Below are positions 1-15,100 of a stretch of DNA of 64,000 nucleotides, in pieces; the stretch's first letter is position 1, and the number at the start of each line of letters is the position of its first letter. Below the pieces are notes generated by a model. The model saw nothing but the letters and a program-made list of their open reading frames with translations, was not told the origin of the DNA and searched no databases. A program made the position numbers and the translations under genes. The stretch comes from Gentiana macrophylla. Its lineage: Eukaryota > Streptophyta > Magnoliopsida > Gentianales > Gentianaceae. The stretch lies in assembly GCA_026214975.1 (NCBI GenBank), contig JAOBSW010000165.1, positions 1 through 64,000 of the forward strand, in the 5' to 3' direction.

Positions 1-3000
1 TATAAAACTATAGTTTGTCATTTTTAAATCGGTTTGATCCAGTTTAAGCAGATTAATCCGATTATTCGATTTATATGATAATCATCCTTGAACACTATAA
101 TTACTTTATATAAACATCGTTGATATTCAATCACCTAATATCGTAATTAAAATCATTTATCAAACTTAAATGCTCGATCGTTAGCACATTTACCTCGCAG
201 AGGTTCCTTATCGTACGTGTTGCTTGCCCAACCTCCCGATTCCGGCTTTCCTTCCAGTATGGTAAAACTCAAGATGGAATATGCATTTAATGAAATAAGT
301 CATAATACGGTCAGGATGAGCCTCGTACAAGCGTAAAAGCGGATCTCTGCGGTTGGCTCTAATGACCGACCTCCCGGATATGAATGGATAACATTTATTT
401 TGTGAAATGTTGATATGTCTAGTATGTTTACGTAAAATTATACCAAGTTCCTTTTTAATCCATATTCTACTATTTTGGACTCATTTCTACCTGATTTCGA
501 CCCATTTCTATGTGATTTCTTCCACAGTTCACTATCATTCCATTTATAGATTGAATTTATATAGCAGCTAGGTCTAGAGAAAAGTTTTTTACCTGTCACA
601 GATCAAAGGTTAAGCTCAGACATCAGACGTTTTTCATACGGCGAATACCTATTTACTTCATTATAACCGAAAGCAAGCCGATTTTACGGTTTGATTTTTT
701 AACAAAAAAAACCTATTATAAAAGCGTAGTTTGTCATTTTTCAATCGGTTTGATCCGGTTTAATCGATTAATCCGGTTTTCAATTTCTATAATAATCATC
801 CTCGAACACTATAATTACTTTAAATAAACATCATTGATATTCAATCACTTAAAATCGTAATTAAAATCATTTATCAACCCCAAATGCTCGATCGTTAGCA
901 CATTTACCTCACAGGGGTTCCTTATAAATGCGTGTTGCTTGCCAAACCTCCCGATTCCGGCTTTCCTTCCAGTATGGTAAAACTAAGGATGGAATATGTA
1001 TTTAATGAAATAAGTCATTATACGGTCAGCATGAGCCTCGTACAAGCATAGAAGCGGAGCTCTGCGGTTGGCTCTAATGACCGACCTCGTGGATTTGAAT
1101 GGATAACATTTATTTTGTGAAATGTTTATATGTCTAGTATGTTTACGTAAAATAATACCAACTTCCTTTTAATCCATACTCTACTAATTTGGACTCATTT
1201 CTTCCGGATTTCGACCCATTTCTACTCATTTCTACCGATTTCTACCACAATTCATTACCATTCCATTTATAGATTGAATTTCTATAGCACTAGGTCTCAG
1301 AGAAAACTTATTTGCATGTCGCGAGATCAAAGGCCAAGCTCAACCATCCGACGCTTTTTTCTACGAGGAATACCAATTTACTTCATTATAACCGTAAAAC
1401 CAAAGCGAATTTTAGGGTACAAATTTTTACAATAAAAACCTATTATAATAAACTGTAGTTTGTCATTTTTCAATCCTGTTTGATCCAGCTTAATCGGTTG
1501 ATCCAGTTTTTCAATTTCTATAATAATCATCCTTGAACACTATAATTATTTTAAATAAACATCATTGATATTCAATCACATAAAATCGTAATTAAAATCA
1601 TTTATCAACCCCAAATGCTCGATCGTTAGCGCATTTACCTCGCGAGGGTTCCATATCGCACGTGTTGCTTGCCAAACATCCCGATTCGGCTTTCCATCCG
1701 GTATGGTAAAACTCATGATGGAATATGCATTTAATGAAATTTTCATTATATGCTTAGCATGAGACTAATACAAGCGTAGAAGCGGAGCTTTGCGGTTGGC
1801 TCTAATGACCGACATCGCGGATTTGAATGGATAACATTTAATTTGTGAAATGTTGATATGTCTAGTATGTTTACGTAAAATTATACCAAGTTCCTTTTTA
1901 ATCCATATTCTACTATTTTGGACACATTTCTACCCGATTTCGACCCATTTCTACTCATTTCTACCTGATTTCTACCACAGTTCACTATCATTCCATTACT
2001 GAACTTCTATAGCAGCTAGGTCTAGAGAAAAGTTATTTGCATGTCGCAGATCAAACGCCAAGCTCAACCATCAGACGTTTTTCATACGGGGAATACCAAT
2101 TTACTTCATTATAACCGGAAACCAAACGGAATTTATGGTTCGATTTTTTTACACAAAAAAAACCTATTATAAAACTGTAGTTTGTCATTTTTCATTCCGG
2201 TTTGATCCAGTTTAATCACTTAATCCGTTTTTTCAATTTCTAAAATAATCATCCTTGAACACTATAATTACTTTAAATAAACATCATTGATATTCAATCA
2301 CATAAAATCGTAATTGTAATTTATCAACCCTAAATGATCAATCGTTAGTGCATTTACCTCGTAGGGGTTCCTTATTGTAAGTGTTGCTTGCCAAACCTCC
2401 CGAATCTGACTTTCCTTCCAGTATGGTAAAACTCATGGTGGAATATGCATTTAATGAAATAAGTCATTATACGGTCAGCATGAACCTCATACAAGCATAG
2501 AAGCGGAGCACTGCAGTTGGCTCTAATGACCGACCTCGTTGATTTGAATGGATAACATTGATTTTGTGAAATGTTGATATGTCTAGTATGTTTATGTAAA
2601 ATAATGCCAAGTTCCTTTTTAATCCATATTCTAATATTTTGAATTCATTCCTACCCGATTTCGACCCATTTCTACTCATTTCTACCTGATTTCTACCACA
2701 GTTCCTTATCATTCCATTTATAGATTGAATTACCCTAAGGCTAGGTCAAGAGAAAAGTTATTTACTTCTCGCAGATTAAAGGCTAAGCTCAAGCATCGAG
2801 GCGTTTTCATACGTGGAATACAAATTTACTTCATTATAACCGGAAACGAAACGGATTTTACGGTTCGATTTTTTTACAATAAAAAACCTATTATAAAACT
2901 GTAGTTTGTTATTTTTCAATCCTGTTTGATCCATTTTAAACACTTAATCCTGTATTTCAATTTCTATAATAATCATCCTCGAACACTATAATTACTTTAA

Positions 3001-4270
3001 ATAAACATCATTGATATTCAATCACTTAAAATCGTAATTAAAATCATTTATCATCCCCAAATGCTCGATCGTTAGCGTATTTACCTCGCAGGGTTCCTTA
3101 TCGTACTTCTTGCTTGCCAAACCTCCCGATTCCGCCTTTCCTTCCAGTATGGTAAAACTCATGATGGAATATGCATTTAATGAAGTAAGTCATTATATGG
3201 TCAGTATGAGCCTCATACAAGCGTAGAAGCGGAGCTCGACAGTTGACTCTAATGACCGACCTCGCTGATTTGAATGGATAACATTTATTTTGTGAAATAT
3301 TGATATGTCTAGTATGTTTACGTAAAATAATACCATGCTCCTGTTTAATCCATAATCTACTATTTTGGATTCATTTTTACCTGATTTCGACCCATTTCTA
3401 CTCATTTATACCTGATTTCTACCACGTTCACTTTCATTCCATTTATAGATATAATTTCTATAGCAGCTAGGTCTAGAGAAAAGTTATATGCATGTCGCAG
3501 ATCAAAGGCTTAGCTCAACCATCAGATGTTTTTCATACGTGGAATACCAATTTACTTCATTATAACCGGAAATCAAAGCGGATTTTACGGTTCGTTTGTC
3601 ATTTTTACAATAATATAATCATCCTTGAATACTATAATTACTTTAAATAAACATCATTGATATTCAATAACTTAAAATCGTAATTAAAATCATTTGTCAA
3701 ACCCAAATGCTCGATCGTTAGCGCATTTACCTCGTAGGGTGCCTTATAAATGCGTGTTGCTTGGCAAACCTCTGTTTCGGCTTTCTTCCAAAGATGGTAA
3801 AACTCATGATGGAATATGCATTTAATAAAATAAATCATTATACGGTCAGCATGAGCCTTTTACAAGCGTAGAAGCGGAGTTCTGCAGTTGGCTCTAATGA
3901 CCGACCTCGCTGATTTGAATGAATAAAATTTATTTTGTGAAATGTTGATATGTCTAGTATGTTTATGTAAAATTATACCAAGTTCCTTTTTAATCAATAT
4001 TCTACTATTTGGACTCATTTCTACCCGATTCGACCCATTTCTACACATTTCTACCCGATTTCTACAGCTTTTCACAATCATTTCATTTATACAATGAATT
4101 TATATAGCAACTAGATCTAGAAAACTTATTTGCATCTCGCAGATCAAAGGCCAAGCTCAACCATCAGACGTTTTACATACGGGGAATACCAATTTACTTC
4201 ATTATAACCATAAAACCAAACGGATTTTACGGTACGACTTTTTACAGTAAAAAACCTATTATGACACTGT
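1..4270. repeat. Block repeated at 7,845-12,112 (11-monomer offset)
   Basis: The first six monomers match 7,845-12,112 at offsets of 7,842-7,850 bp, including private marks such as the CGATTATTCGATTTATATG variant near 60 and 7,905, and the shared deletion near 3,600 and 11,450. The match fails after about 4,270, where one copy reads ATGACACTG and the other ATGATTAAT. The last part (about 2,150-4,270) is therefore present three times in the window, the third copy being at 18,539-20,660. Confidence 0.85.
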
Positions 4271-7200
4271 AGTTTGTCATTTTTCAATCCGGTTTGATCC
4301 AGTTTAATCATTTAATCCGACTTTTCAATTTCTATAATAATCATCTTCGAACACTATAATTACTTTAAATAAACATCATTGATATTCAGTCACATAAAAT
4401 CGTAATTAAAATCATTTATCAACCCCAAATGCTCGATCGTTAGAGCATTTACCTCGCAGGGATTCCTAATCGTACGTGTTGCTTCCCCAACCTCCCGATT
4501 CCGGCTTTCCTTCCAGTATGGTAAAACTCAGGATGGAATATGCATTTAATGAAATTAGTCATTATACGGTCAGCATGAGCCTCGTACAGGCGTATAAGCG
4601 GAGCTCTGCGGTTGGCTCTAATGACCGACCACCCGGATTTGAGTGGATAACATTTATTTTGTGAAATGTTGATATGTCTAGTATGTTTACGTAAAATTAT
4701 ACCAAGTTCCTTTTTAAGCTATATTCTACTATTTTGGACTCATTTCTACCCGATTTCGAACCATTTCTACTCATTTCCACCTGATTTCTACCACAATTCA
4801 CTCTCATTCCACTTATAGATTGAATTTCTATAGCAACTAGGTCTAGAGAAAAGTTATATGCATGTCGCAGATCAAAGGCTAAGCTCAACCATCAGACATT
4901 TTTCATACGGTGAATACCAATTTACTTCATTATAACCGGAAACCAAACGGATTTTACGGTTTGAATTTTTTACATTAAAAAAAGTTATAAAACTGTAGTT
5001 TGTCATTTTTCAATCCGGTTTGATCCAGTTTAATCAGTTAATATTGTTTTTCAATTTCTATAATAATCATCCTTGAACACTATAGTTACTTTAAATAAAC
5101 ATCATTGATATTCAATCTCTTAAAATCGTAATTAAAATCATTTTTCGTCCCCAAATGCCCGATCGTTAACGTATTTACCTAGTAGGGGAGTCTTATCGTA
5201 CGTGTTGCTTGCCACACCTCCCGATTTCTAGTATGGTAAAACACATGATGGAATATGCATTTAATGAAATAAGTCATTATACAGTAATACAAGCATAGAA
5301 ACGGAGCTCTGTATTTGAATGGATAACATTTATTTTGTGAAATGTTGATATGTCTAGTATGTTTACGTAAAATTATACCAAGTTATTTTTTAATCCATAT
5401 TCTACTATTTTGGACTCATTTCTACCCGATTTTGACCCATTTTTACTCATTTCAACCTGATTTCTACCACAGTACATTATCATTCCATTTATAGATTTAA
5501 TTTCCATAGCAGCTAGGTCAAGAGAAAAGTTATTTCATGTCGCAGATCAAAGGCTAATTCAACCATCAAACGTTTTTCATACGTGGAATACCAATTTACT
5601 TCATTATATCCGGAAACGAAACGGATTTTACGGTTCGATACTTTTACAATAAAAACCTATTATAAAACTGTAGTTTGTCATTTTTCAATCCGGTTTTATC
5701 CAGTTTAAACAGTAAATCCGGTTTTTCAATTTCTATAATAATCATCCTCGAACATTATAATTACTTTAAATAAACATCATTGATATTCAATCACTTAAAA
5801 TCATAATTAAAATCATTTATCAACCCCAATTGTTCGATCGTTAACGCATTTACCTCGTAGGGGTTCCTTGTCGTACGTGTGGCTTGCCAAACCTCCCGAT
5901 TCCAGCTTTCCTTCCAGTATGGTAAATCTCAGGATGGAATATGCATTTAATGAAATAAGTCATTATACGGTCAGCATGAGCCTCGTACAAGCGTAGAAGG
6001 GGAGCTCTGTGGTTGGCTCTATGACCGACCTCGCGGATTTGAATGGATAACATTTATTTTGTGAAATGTTGATATGTCTAGTATGCTTACGTAAAATAAT
6101 ACCAAGTTCCTTTTTATCCATATTCTACTATTTTGGACTCATTTCTACCAGATTTCGACCAATTTCTACTTGATTTATACTTGATTTCTACCACAGTTCA
6201 TTACCATTCCATTTATAGAATGAATTTCTATAGCAGCTAGGTCTAGAGAAAACTTATTTGCATGTCGCTGATCAAAGGCCAAGCTCAACCATCAAACGTT
6301 TTTCATACGTGGAATACCAATTTACTTCATTATATCCAGAAACGAAACGGATTTTAGGGTACAATTTTTTTACAATAAAAAACCGATTATAAAACTGTAG
6401 TTTGTCATTTTTCAATCCGGTTTGATCCAGTTTAATAAGTTGATCCGGTTTTTCAATTTCTATAATAATCATCCTTAAACACTATAATTATTTTAAAGAA
6501 ACATCATTGATATTCAATCACATAAAATCGTAATTAAAATCATTTATCAACCCCAACTGCTCGATCGTTAGCGCATTTACCTCGCAGGGGCTCCTTATCG
6601 TACGTGCTGCTTGGCAAACCTCCCAATTCCGGCTTCCCTTCCAGTATGGTAAAACTCATGATGGAATATGCATTTGATAAAATAAGTCATTATACGGTCA
6701 GCAATAGCCTCTTACAAGCGTAGAAGCGGAGCTCTGCAGTTGTCTCTAATGACCGACCTCACTGATTTTAAGGAATAACATTTATTTAGCTAAATGTTCA
6801 GATGCCTAGTATGTTTACGTAAAATTATACCAAGTTCCTTTTTAATCAATATTCTATAATTTTGGACTCATTTCTACCCGACTTCGACCCATTTCTACAC
6901 ATTTCTACCTGATTTCTACCACAGTTTACTATCATTTCATTTATAGATTGAATTTCCAGAGCAGCTAGGTCTAGAGAAAACTTATTTGCAAGTCGCAGAT
7001 TAAAGGCCAAGCTCAACCATCAGACGTTTTTCATACGGGTAATACCAATTTACTTCATTATAACCGTAAAACCAAACGGATTTTATGGTACGATTTTTTT
7101 ACAATAAAAAACCTATTGTAAAACTGTAGTTTGTCATTTTTCAACCCTGTTTGATCCAGTTTAATTAGTTGATCCGGTTTTTCAATTTCTATAATAATCA

Positions 7201-7844
7201 TCCTTGAACACTATAATTATTTTAAATAAACATCATTGATATTCAATCACATAAAATCGTTATTAAAATCATTTATCAACCCCAAATGCTCGATCGTTAG
7301 CGCATTTACCTCGCAGGTGCTCCTTATCGTATGTGTTACTTGCCAAACCTCCCGATTCCGGCTTTCCTTCCAGTATGGAAAAACTCATGATGGAATATTC
7401 ATTTAATGAAATAAGTCATTATACGGTCAGCATGAGACTCGTACAAGCGTAGAAGCGGAGCTCTACGGTTGGCTCTAATGACCGACCTCGCGGATTTGAA
7501 TGGATAACATTTATTTTGTGAAATGTTGATATGTCTAGTATGTTTACGTAAAATAATACCAAGTTACTTTTTAATCCATATTCTACTATTTTGGACTCAT
7601 TTCTACCTGACTTCGACCTATTTCTACACATTTCAACCTGATTTCTACCACAGTTCATTATTTTTCCATTTATAGATAGAATTTCCATAGCAGCTAGGTC
7701 AAGAGAAAAGTTATTTGCATGTCGCAGATCAAAGGCTAAGCTCAACCATTAGACGTTTTTGATACGTGGTAGCCCAATTTACTTCATTATAACCGGAAAC
7801 CAAAAGGATTTTACGGTTCAATTTCTTTACAAAAAAAAACCTAA
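4271..7844. repeat. Satellite monomers without a long-range partner
   Basis: About five monomers of the same satellite that do not show the private marks of the higher-order blocks on either side. Orientation and phase are unchanged. They include variants such as a GATCGTTAAC anchor near 5,155 and a shortened monomer near 5,240-5,310. No other content is seen. Confidence 0.7.
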
Positions 7845-10800
7845 TATAAAACTATAGTTTGTCATTTTTAAATCCGGTTTGATCCAGTTTAAACAGTTAA
7901 TCCGATTATTCGATTTATATGATAATCATCCTTGAACACTATAATTACTTTATATAAACATCGTTGATATTCAATCACCTAATATCGTAATTAAAATCAT
8001 TTATCAAACTTAAATGCTCGATCGTTAGCACATTTACCTCGCAGAGGTTCCTTATCGTACGTGTTGCTTGCCCAACCTCCCGATTCCGGCTTTCCTTCCA
8101 GTATGGTAAAACTCAAGATGGAATATGCATTTAATGAAATAAGTCATAATACGGTCAGGATGAGCCTCGTACAAGCGTAAAGCGGATCTCTGCATGTTGG
8201 CTCTAATGACCGACCTCCGGATATGAATGGATAACATTTATTTTGTGAAATGTTGATATGTCTAGTATGTTTACGTAAAATTATACCAAGTTCCTTTTTA
8301 ATCCATATTCTACTATTTTGGACTCATTTCTACCTGATTTCGACCCATTTCTATGTGATTTCTTCCACAGTTCACTATCATTCCATTTATAGATTGAATT
8401 TATATATAGCAAAGTCAGTCTAGAGAAAAGTTTTTTACCTGTCATAGATCAAAGGTTAAGCTCAGACATCAGACGTTTTTCATACGGCGAATACCTATTT
8501 ACTTCATTATAACCGGAAACAGAACTGATTTTACGGTTTGATTTTTTAACAAAAAAAAACCTATTATAAAACTGTAGTTTGTCATTTTTCAATCCGGTTT
8601 GATCCAGTTTAATCAGTTAATCCGGTTTTTCAATTTCTATAATAATCATCCTCGAACACTATAATTACTTTAAATAAACATCATTGATATTCAATCACTT
8701 AAAATCGTAATTAAAATCATTTATCAACCCCAAATGCTCGATCGTTAGCACATTTACCTCACAGGGGTTCCTTATCGTACGTGTTGCTTGCCAAACCTCC
8801 CGATTCCGGCTTTCCTTCCAGTATGGTAAAACTAAGGATGGAATATGTATTTAATGAAATAAGTCATTATACGGTCAGCATGAGCCTCGTACAAGCATAG
8901 AAGCGGAGCTCTGCGGTTGGCTCTAATGACCGACCTCGTGGATTTGAATGGATAACATTTATTTTGTGAAATGTTTATATGTCTAGTATGTTTACGTAAA
9001 ATAATACCAACTTCCTTTTTAATCCATACTCTACTAATTTGGACTCATTTCTTCCGGATTTCGACCCATTTCTACTCATTTCTACCTGATTTCTACCACA
9101 ATTCATTACCATTCCATTTATAGATTGAATTTCTATAGCAGCTAGGTCTAGAGAAAACTTATTTGCATGTCGCAGATCAAAGGCCAAGCTCAACCATCCG
9201 ACGTTTTTTCTACGAGGAATACCAATTTACTTCATTATAACCGTAAAACCAAACGAATTTTAGGGTACAAATTTTTTACAATAAAAAACCTATTATAATA
9301 AACTGTAGTTTGTCATTTTTCAATCCTGTTTGATCCAGCTTAATCGGTTGATCCAGTTTTTCAATTTCTATAATAATCATCCTTGAACACTATAATTATT
9401 TTAAATAAACATCATTGATATTCAATCACATAAAATCGTAATTAAAATCATTTATCAACCCCAAATGCTCGATCGTTAGCGCATTTACCTCGCAGGGGTT
9501 CCATATCGTACGTGTTGCTTGCCAAACATCCCGATTCCGGCTTTCCATCCAGTATGGTAAAACTCATGATGGAATATGCATTTAATGAAATTTTCATTAT
9601 ATGCTTAGCATGAGACTAATACAAGCGTAGAAGCGGAGCTTTGCGGTTGGCTCTAATGACCGACATCGCGGATTTGAATGGATAACATTTAATTTGTGAA
9701 ATGTTGATATGTCTAGTATGTTTACGTAAAATTATACCAAGTTCCTTTTTAATCCATATTCTACTATTTTGGACACATTTCTACCCGATTTCGACCCATT
9801 TCTACTCATTTCTACCTGATTTCTACCACAGTTCACTATCATTCCATTACTGAACTTCTATAGCAGCTAGGTCTAGAGAAAAGTTATTTGCATGTCGCAG
9901 ATCAAACGCCAAGCTCAACCATCAGACGTTTTTCATACGGGGAATACCAATTTACTTCATTATAACCGGAAACCAAACGGAATTTATGGTTCGATTTTTT
10001 TACACAAAAAAAACCTATTATAAAACTGTAGTTTGTCATTTTTCATTCCGGTTTGATCCAGTTTAATCACTTAATCCGTTTTTTCAATTTCTAAAATAAT
10101 CATCCTTGAACCCTATAATTACTTTAAATAAACATCATTGATATTCAATCACATAAAATCGTAATTGTAATTTATCAACCCTAAATGATCAATCGTTAGT
10201 GCATTTACCTCGTAGGGTTCCTTATTGTAAGTGTTGCTTGCCAAACCTCCCGAATCGACTTTCCTTCCAAAGATGGTAAAACTCATGGTGGAATATGCAT
10301 TTAATGAAATAAGTCATTATACGGTCAAACATGAACCTCATACAAGCATAGAAGCGAGCACCTGCAGTTGGCTCTAATGACCGACCTCGTTGATTTGAAT
10401 GGATAACATTGATTTTGTGAAATGTTGATATGTCTAGTATGTTTATGTAAAATAATGCCAAGTTCTTTTTAATCCATATTCTAATATTTTGAATTCATTC
10501 CTACCCGATTTCGACCCATTTCTACTCATTTCTACGATTTCTACCACGGTTCCTTATCATTCCATTTATAGATTGAATTACCCTAGCAAACTAGGTCAAG
10601 AGAAAAGTTATTTACTTCTCGCAGATTAAAGGCTAAGCTCAAGCATCAGACGTTTTCATCGTGGAATACAAATTTACTTCATTATAACCGAAGCGAAAGC
10701 GGATTTTACGGTTCGATTTTTTTACAATAAAAACCTATTATAAAAGCGTAGTTTGTTATTTTTCAATCTGTTTGATCCATTTTAAACACTTAATCTGTAT

Positions 10801-12112
10801 TTCAATTTCTATAATAATCATCCTCGAACACTATAATTACTTTAAATAAACATCATTGATATTCAATCACTTAAAATCGTAATTAAAATCATTTATCATC
10901 CCCAAATGCTCGATCGTTAGCGTATTTACCTCGCAGGTTCCTTATCGTACTTCTTGCTTGCCAAACCTCCCGATTCGCCTTTCCTTCCAAAGATGGTAAA
11001 ACTCATGATGGAATATGCATTTAATGAAGTAAGTCATTTATATGGTCAGTATGAGCCTCATACAAGCGTAGAAGCGGAGCTCGACAGTTGACTCTAATGA
11101 CCGACCTCGCTGATTTGAATGGATAACATTTATTTTGTGAAATATTGATATGTCTAGTATGTTTACGTAAAATAATACCATGCTCCTGTTTAATCCATAA
11201 TCTACTATTTTGGATTCATTTTTACCTGATTTCGACCCATTTCTACTCATTTATACCTGATTTCTACCACAGTTCACTTTCATTCCATTTATAGATATAA
11301 TTTCTATAGCAGCTAGGTCTAGAGAAAAGTTATATGCATGTCGCAGATCAAAGGCTTAGCTCAACCATCAGATGTTTTTCATACGTGGAATACCAATTTA
11401 CTTCATTATAACCGGAAATCAAACGGATTTTACGGTTCGATTTTTTTACAATAATATAATCATCCTTGAATACTATAATTACTTTAAATAAACATCATTG
11501 ATATTCAATAACTTAAAATCGTAATTAAAATCATTTGTCAAACCCAAATGCTCGATCGTTAGCGCATTTACCTCACAGGTGCCTTATCGTACGTGTTGCT
11601 TGGCAAACCTCCTGTTTCCGGCTTTCCTTCCAGCATGGTAAAACTCATGATGGAATATGCATTTAATAAAATAAATCATTACGGTCAGCATGAGCCTTTT
11701 ACAAGCGTAGAAGCGGAGTTCTGCAGTTGGCTCTAATGACCGACCTCGCTGATTTGAATGAATAAAATTTATTTTGTGAAATGTTGATATGTCTAGTATG
11801 TTTATGTAAAATTATACCAAGTTCCTTTTTAATCAATATTCTACTATTTGGACTCATTTCTACCCGATTACGACCCATTTCTACACATTTCTACCTGATT
11901 TCTACCGCTTTTCACAATCATTTCATTTATACAATGAATTTCCAGAGCAGCTAGATCTAGAGAAAACTTATTTGCATGTCGCAGATCAAAGGCCAAGCTC
12001 AACCATCAGACGTTTTACATACGGGGAATACCAATTTACTTCATTATAACCATAAAACCAAACGGATTTTACGGTACGACTTTTTACAATAAAAACCTAT
12101 TATGATTAATCG
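7845..12112. repeat. Second copy of the 1-4,270 block
   Basis: Monomer-by-monomer partner of 1-4,270. It overlaps the start of the 8.5-kb higher-order repeat at 10,003. The spacing to its left partner is 11 monomers while the spacing to its right partner is 12, so one monomer was gained or lost between amplification steps. Confidence 0.85.
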
Positions 12113-15100
12113 TAGTTTGTCATTTTTCAATCCGGTTTGATCCAGTTTATTTAGTTGATCCGGTTTTTCAATTTCTATAATAATCATCCTTGAACACTAT
12201 AATTATTTTAAATAAACATCATTGATATTCAATCACATAAAATCGTAATTAAAATCATTTATCAACCCCAAATGCTCGATCGTTAGCGCATTTACCTCGC
12301 AGGGGCTCCTTATCGTACGTGTTGCTTGGCCAACCTCCCGATTCCGGATTTCCTTCCATTATGATAAAACTCAGGATGGAATATGTATTTAATGAAATAA
12401 GTCATTATACGGGCAGCATGAGCCTCGTATAAGCGTAGAAGCGGAGCTCTGCGGTTGGCTCTAATGACCGACCTCGTGGATTTGAATGGATAACATTTAT
12501 TTTGTGAAATGTTGATATGTCTGGTATGTTTACGTAAAATTAAACCAAGTTCCTTTTTAATCCATATTCTACTATTTTGAACTCATTTCTACCCGATTTC
12601 GACCCATTTCTACTCATTTCTACGTGATTTCTACCACAGTTCACTATCATTCCATTTATAGATTGAATTTATATAGCAGCTAGGTCTAGAGAAAAGTTAT
12701 TTGCATGACGTAGATCAAAGGCTAAACTCAACCATCAGACGTTTTTCATATGGCGAATACCAATTTACTTCATTATAACCGGAAACCAAACGGATTTTAC
12801 GGTTTGATTTTTTAACAAAAAAAACCTATTATAAAACTGTAGTTTGACATTTTTCAATCCGGTTTGATCCAGTTTAATCAGTTAATCCGGTTTTTCAATT
12901 TCTATAATAATCATCCTTGAACACTATAATTACTTTAAATAAACATCATTGATATTCAGTCACATAAAATCGTAATTCAAATCATTTATCAACCCCAAGT
13001 GCTCGATCGTTAGCGCATTTACCTCGCAGGAGTTCCTTATTGTACGTGTTGCTTGCCAAACCTCCCGATTCCGGCTTTCCTTCCAGCATGGTAAAGCTCA
13101 TGATGGAATATGTATTTAATCAAATTAGTCAATATACGGTCAGCATGAGCCTCATACAAGTGTAGAAGCGGAGCTCTACAGTTGGCTCTAATGACCGACC
13201 TCGTTGATTTGAATGGATAACATTTATTTTGTGAAATGTTGATATGTGTAGTATGTTTACGTAAAATAATAACAAGTTCCTTTTTAATCAATATTCTACT
13301 ATTTTGGACTCATTTTTGCCCGATTTTGACACATTTCTACTCATTTCTACTTGATTTCTACCACAGTACATTATCATTCCATTTATAGATTGAATTTCCA
13401 TAGCAGCTAGGGGCAAGAGAAAAGTTATTTGCATGTCGTAGATCCAAGGCTAAGCTCAACCATCAGATGTTTTTCATAAGTGGAATACCAATTAACTTCA
13501 TTATATCCGAAACGAAAGCGGATTTTACGGTTCGATTTTTTACAATAAAAACCTATTATAAATCGTAGTTTGTCATTTTTCAATCGGTTTGATCCGGTTT
13601 AAGCAGTTAATCCGGTTTTTCAATTTCTATAATAATCATCCTCGAACACTATAATTACTTTAAATAAACATCATTGATATTCAATCACTTAAAATCGTAA
13701 TTAAAATCATTTATCAACCCCAAATGCTCGATCGTTAGCGCATTTACCTCGCGAGGGTTCCTTATCGTGACGTGTTGCTTGCCAAACCTCCCGATTCGGC
13801 TTTCCTTCCAGTATGGTAAAACTCTGGATGGAATATGTATTTAATGAAATAAATCATTATACGGTCAGCATGTGCCTCGTACAAGCGTAGAAGCAGAGCT
13901 CTGCGGTTGGCTCTAATGACCGATCTCGCGGATTTGAATGGATAACATTTATTTTGTGAAAGGTTGATAGGTCTAGTATGTTTATGTAAAATAATACCAA
14001 GTTCCTTTTTAATCCATATTCTAGTATTTTGGAATCATTTCTACCCGATTTCGACCAATTTCTACTCATTTCTACTTGATTTCTACCAAAGTTCATTACC
14101 TTTTCATTTATAGATTGAATTTCTATAGCAACTAGGTCTAGAGAAAACTTATTTGCATGTCGCAGATCAAAGGCCAAGATCAACCATCAGACGTTTTTCG
14201 TACGGCGAATACCAATTTACTTCATTATAACCGTAAAACCAAACGGATTTTACGGTAAGAATTTTTTACAATAAAAAACCTGTTATAAAACTGTAGTTTG
14301 TCATTTTTCAATCCGGTTTGATCCAGTTTAATTAGTTGATCCAGTTTTTCAATTTCTATTATAATCACCTTGAACACTATAATTATTTTAAATAAACATC
14401 GTTGATATTCAATCACATAAATTCGTAATTAAAATCATTTATCAACCCCAAATACTCGATTGTTAACGCATTTACCTCGCAGGGGTTCCTTATTGTACGT
14501 ATTGCTTGCCAAACCTCCCGATTCCGGTTTTCCTTCCAGCATGGTAAAACTCATGATGGAATATGCATTTAATGTAATAAGTCATTATACGGTCAGCATG
14601 AGCCTCATACAAGCGTAGAAGCGGAGCTCTGCAGTTGGCTCTAATGACCGACCTCGTTGATTTGAATGGATAACATTTATTTTGTGAAATGTTGATATGT
14701 ATAGTATGTTTACGTAAAATAATACCAAGTTCCTATTTAATCCATATTCTACTATTTTGGACTCATTTATACCCGATTTCGACCCATTTCTACTCATTTC
14801 TACATGATTTCTACCATAGTTCATTATCATTCCATTTACAGATTGAATTTCCATAGCAGCTAGGTCAAGAGAAAAGTTATTTGCATGTCGCAGATCAAAG
14901 GCGAAGCTCAACCATAAGACTTTTTTCATACCAGGAATACCAATTTACTTCATTATAACCGGAAATGAAACGGATTTTACGGTTCGATTTTTTTACAATA
15001 AAAAACCTATTATAAAACTGTAGTTTGTCATTTTTCAATCCGGTTTGATCCAGTTTAAATATCCAGATTTTAAATTTCTATAATAATCATCCTTGAACAC

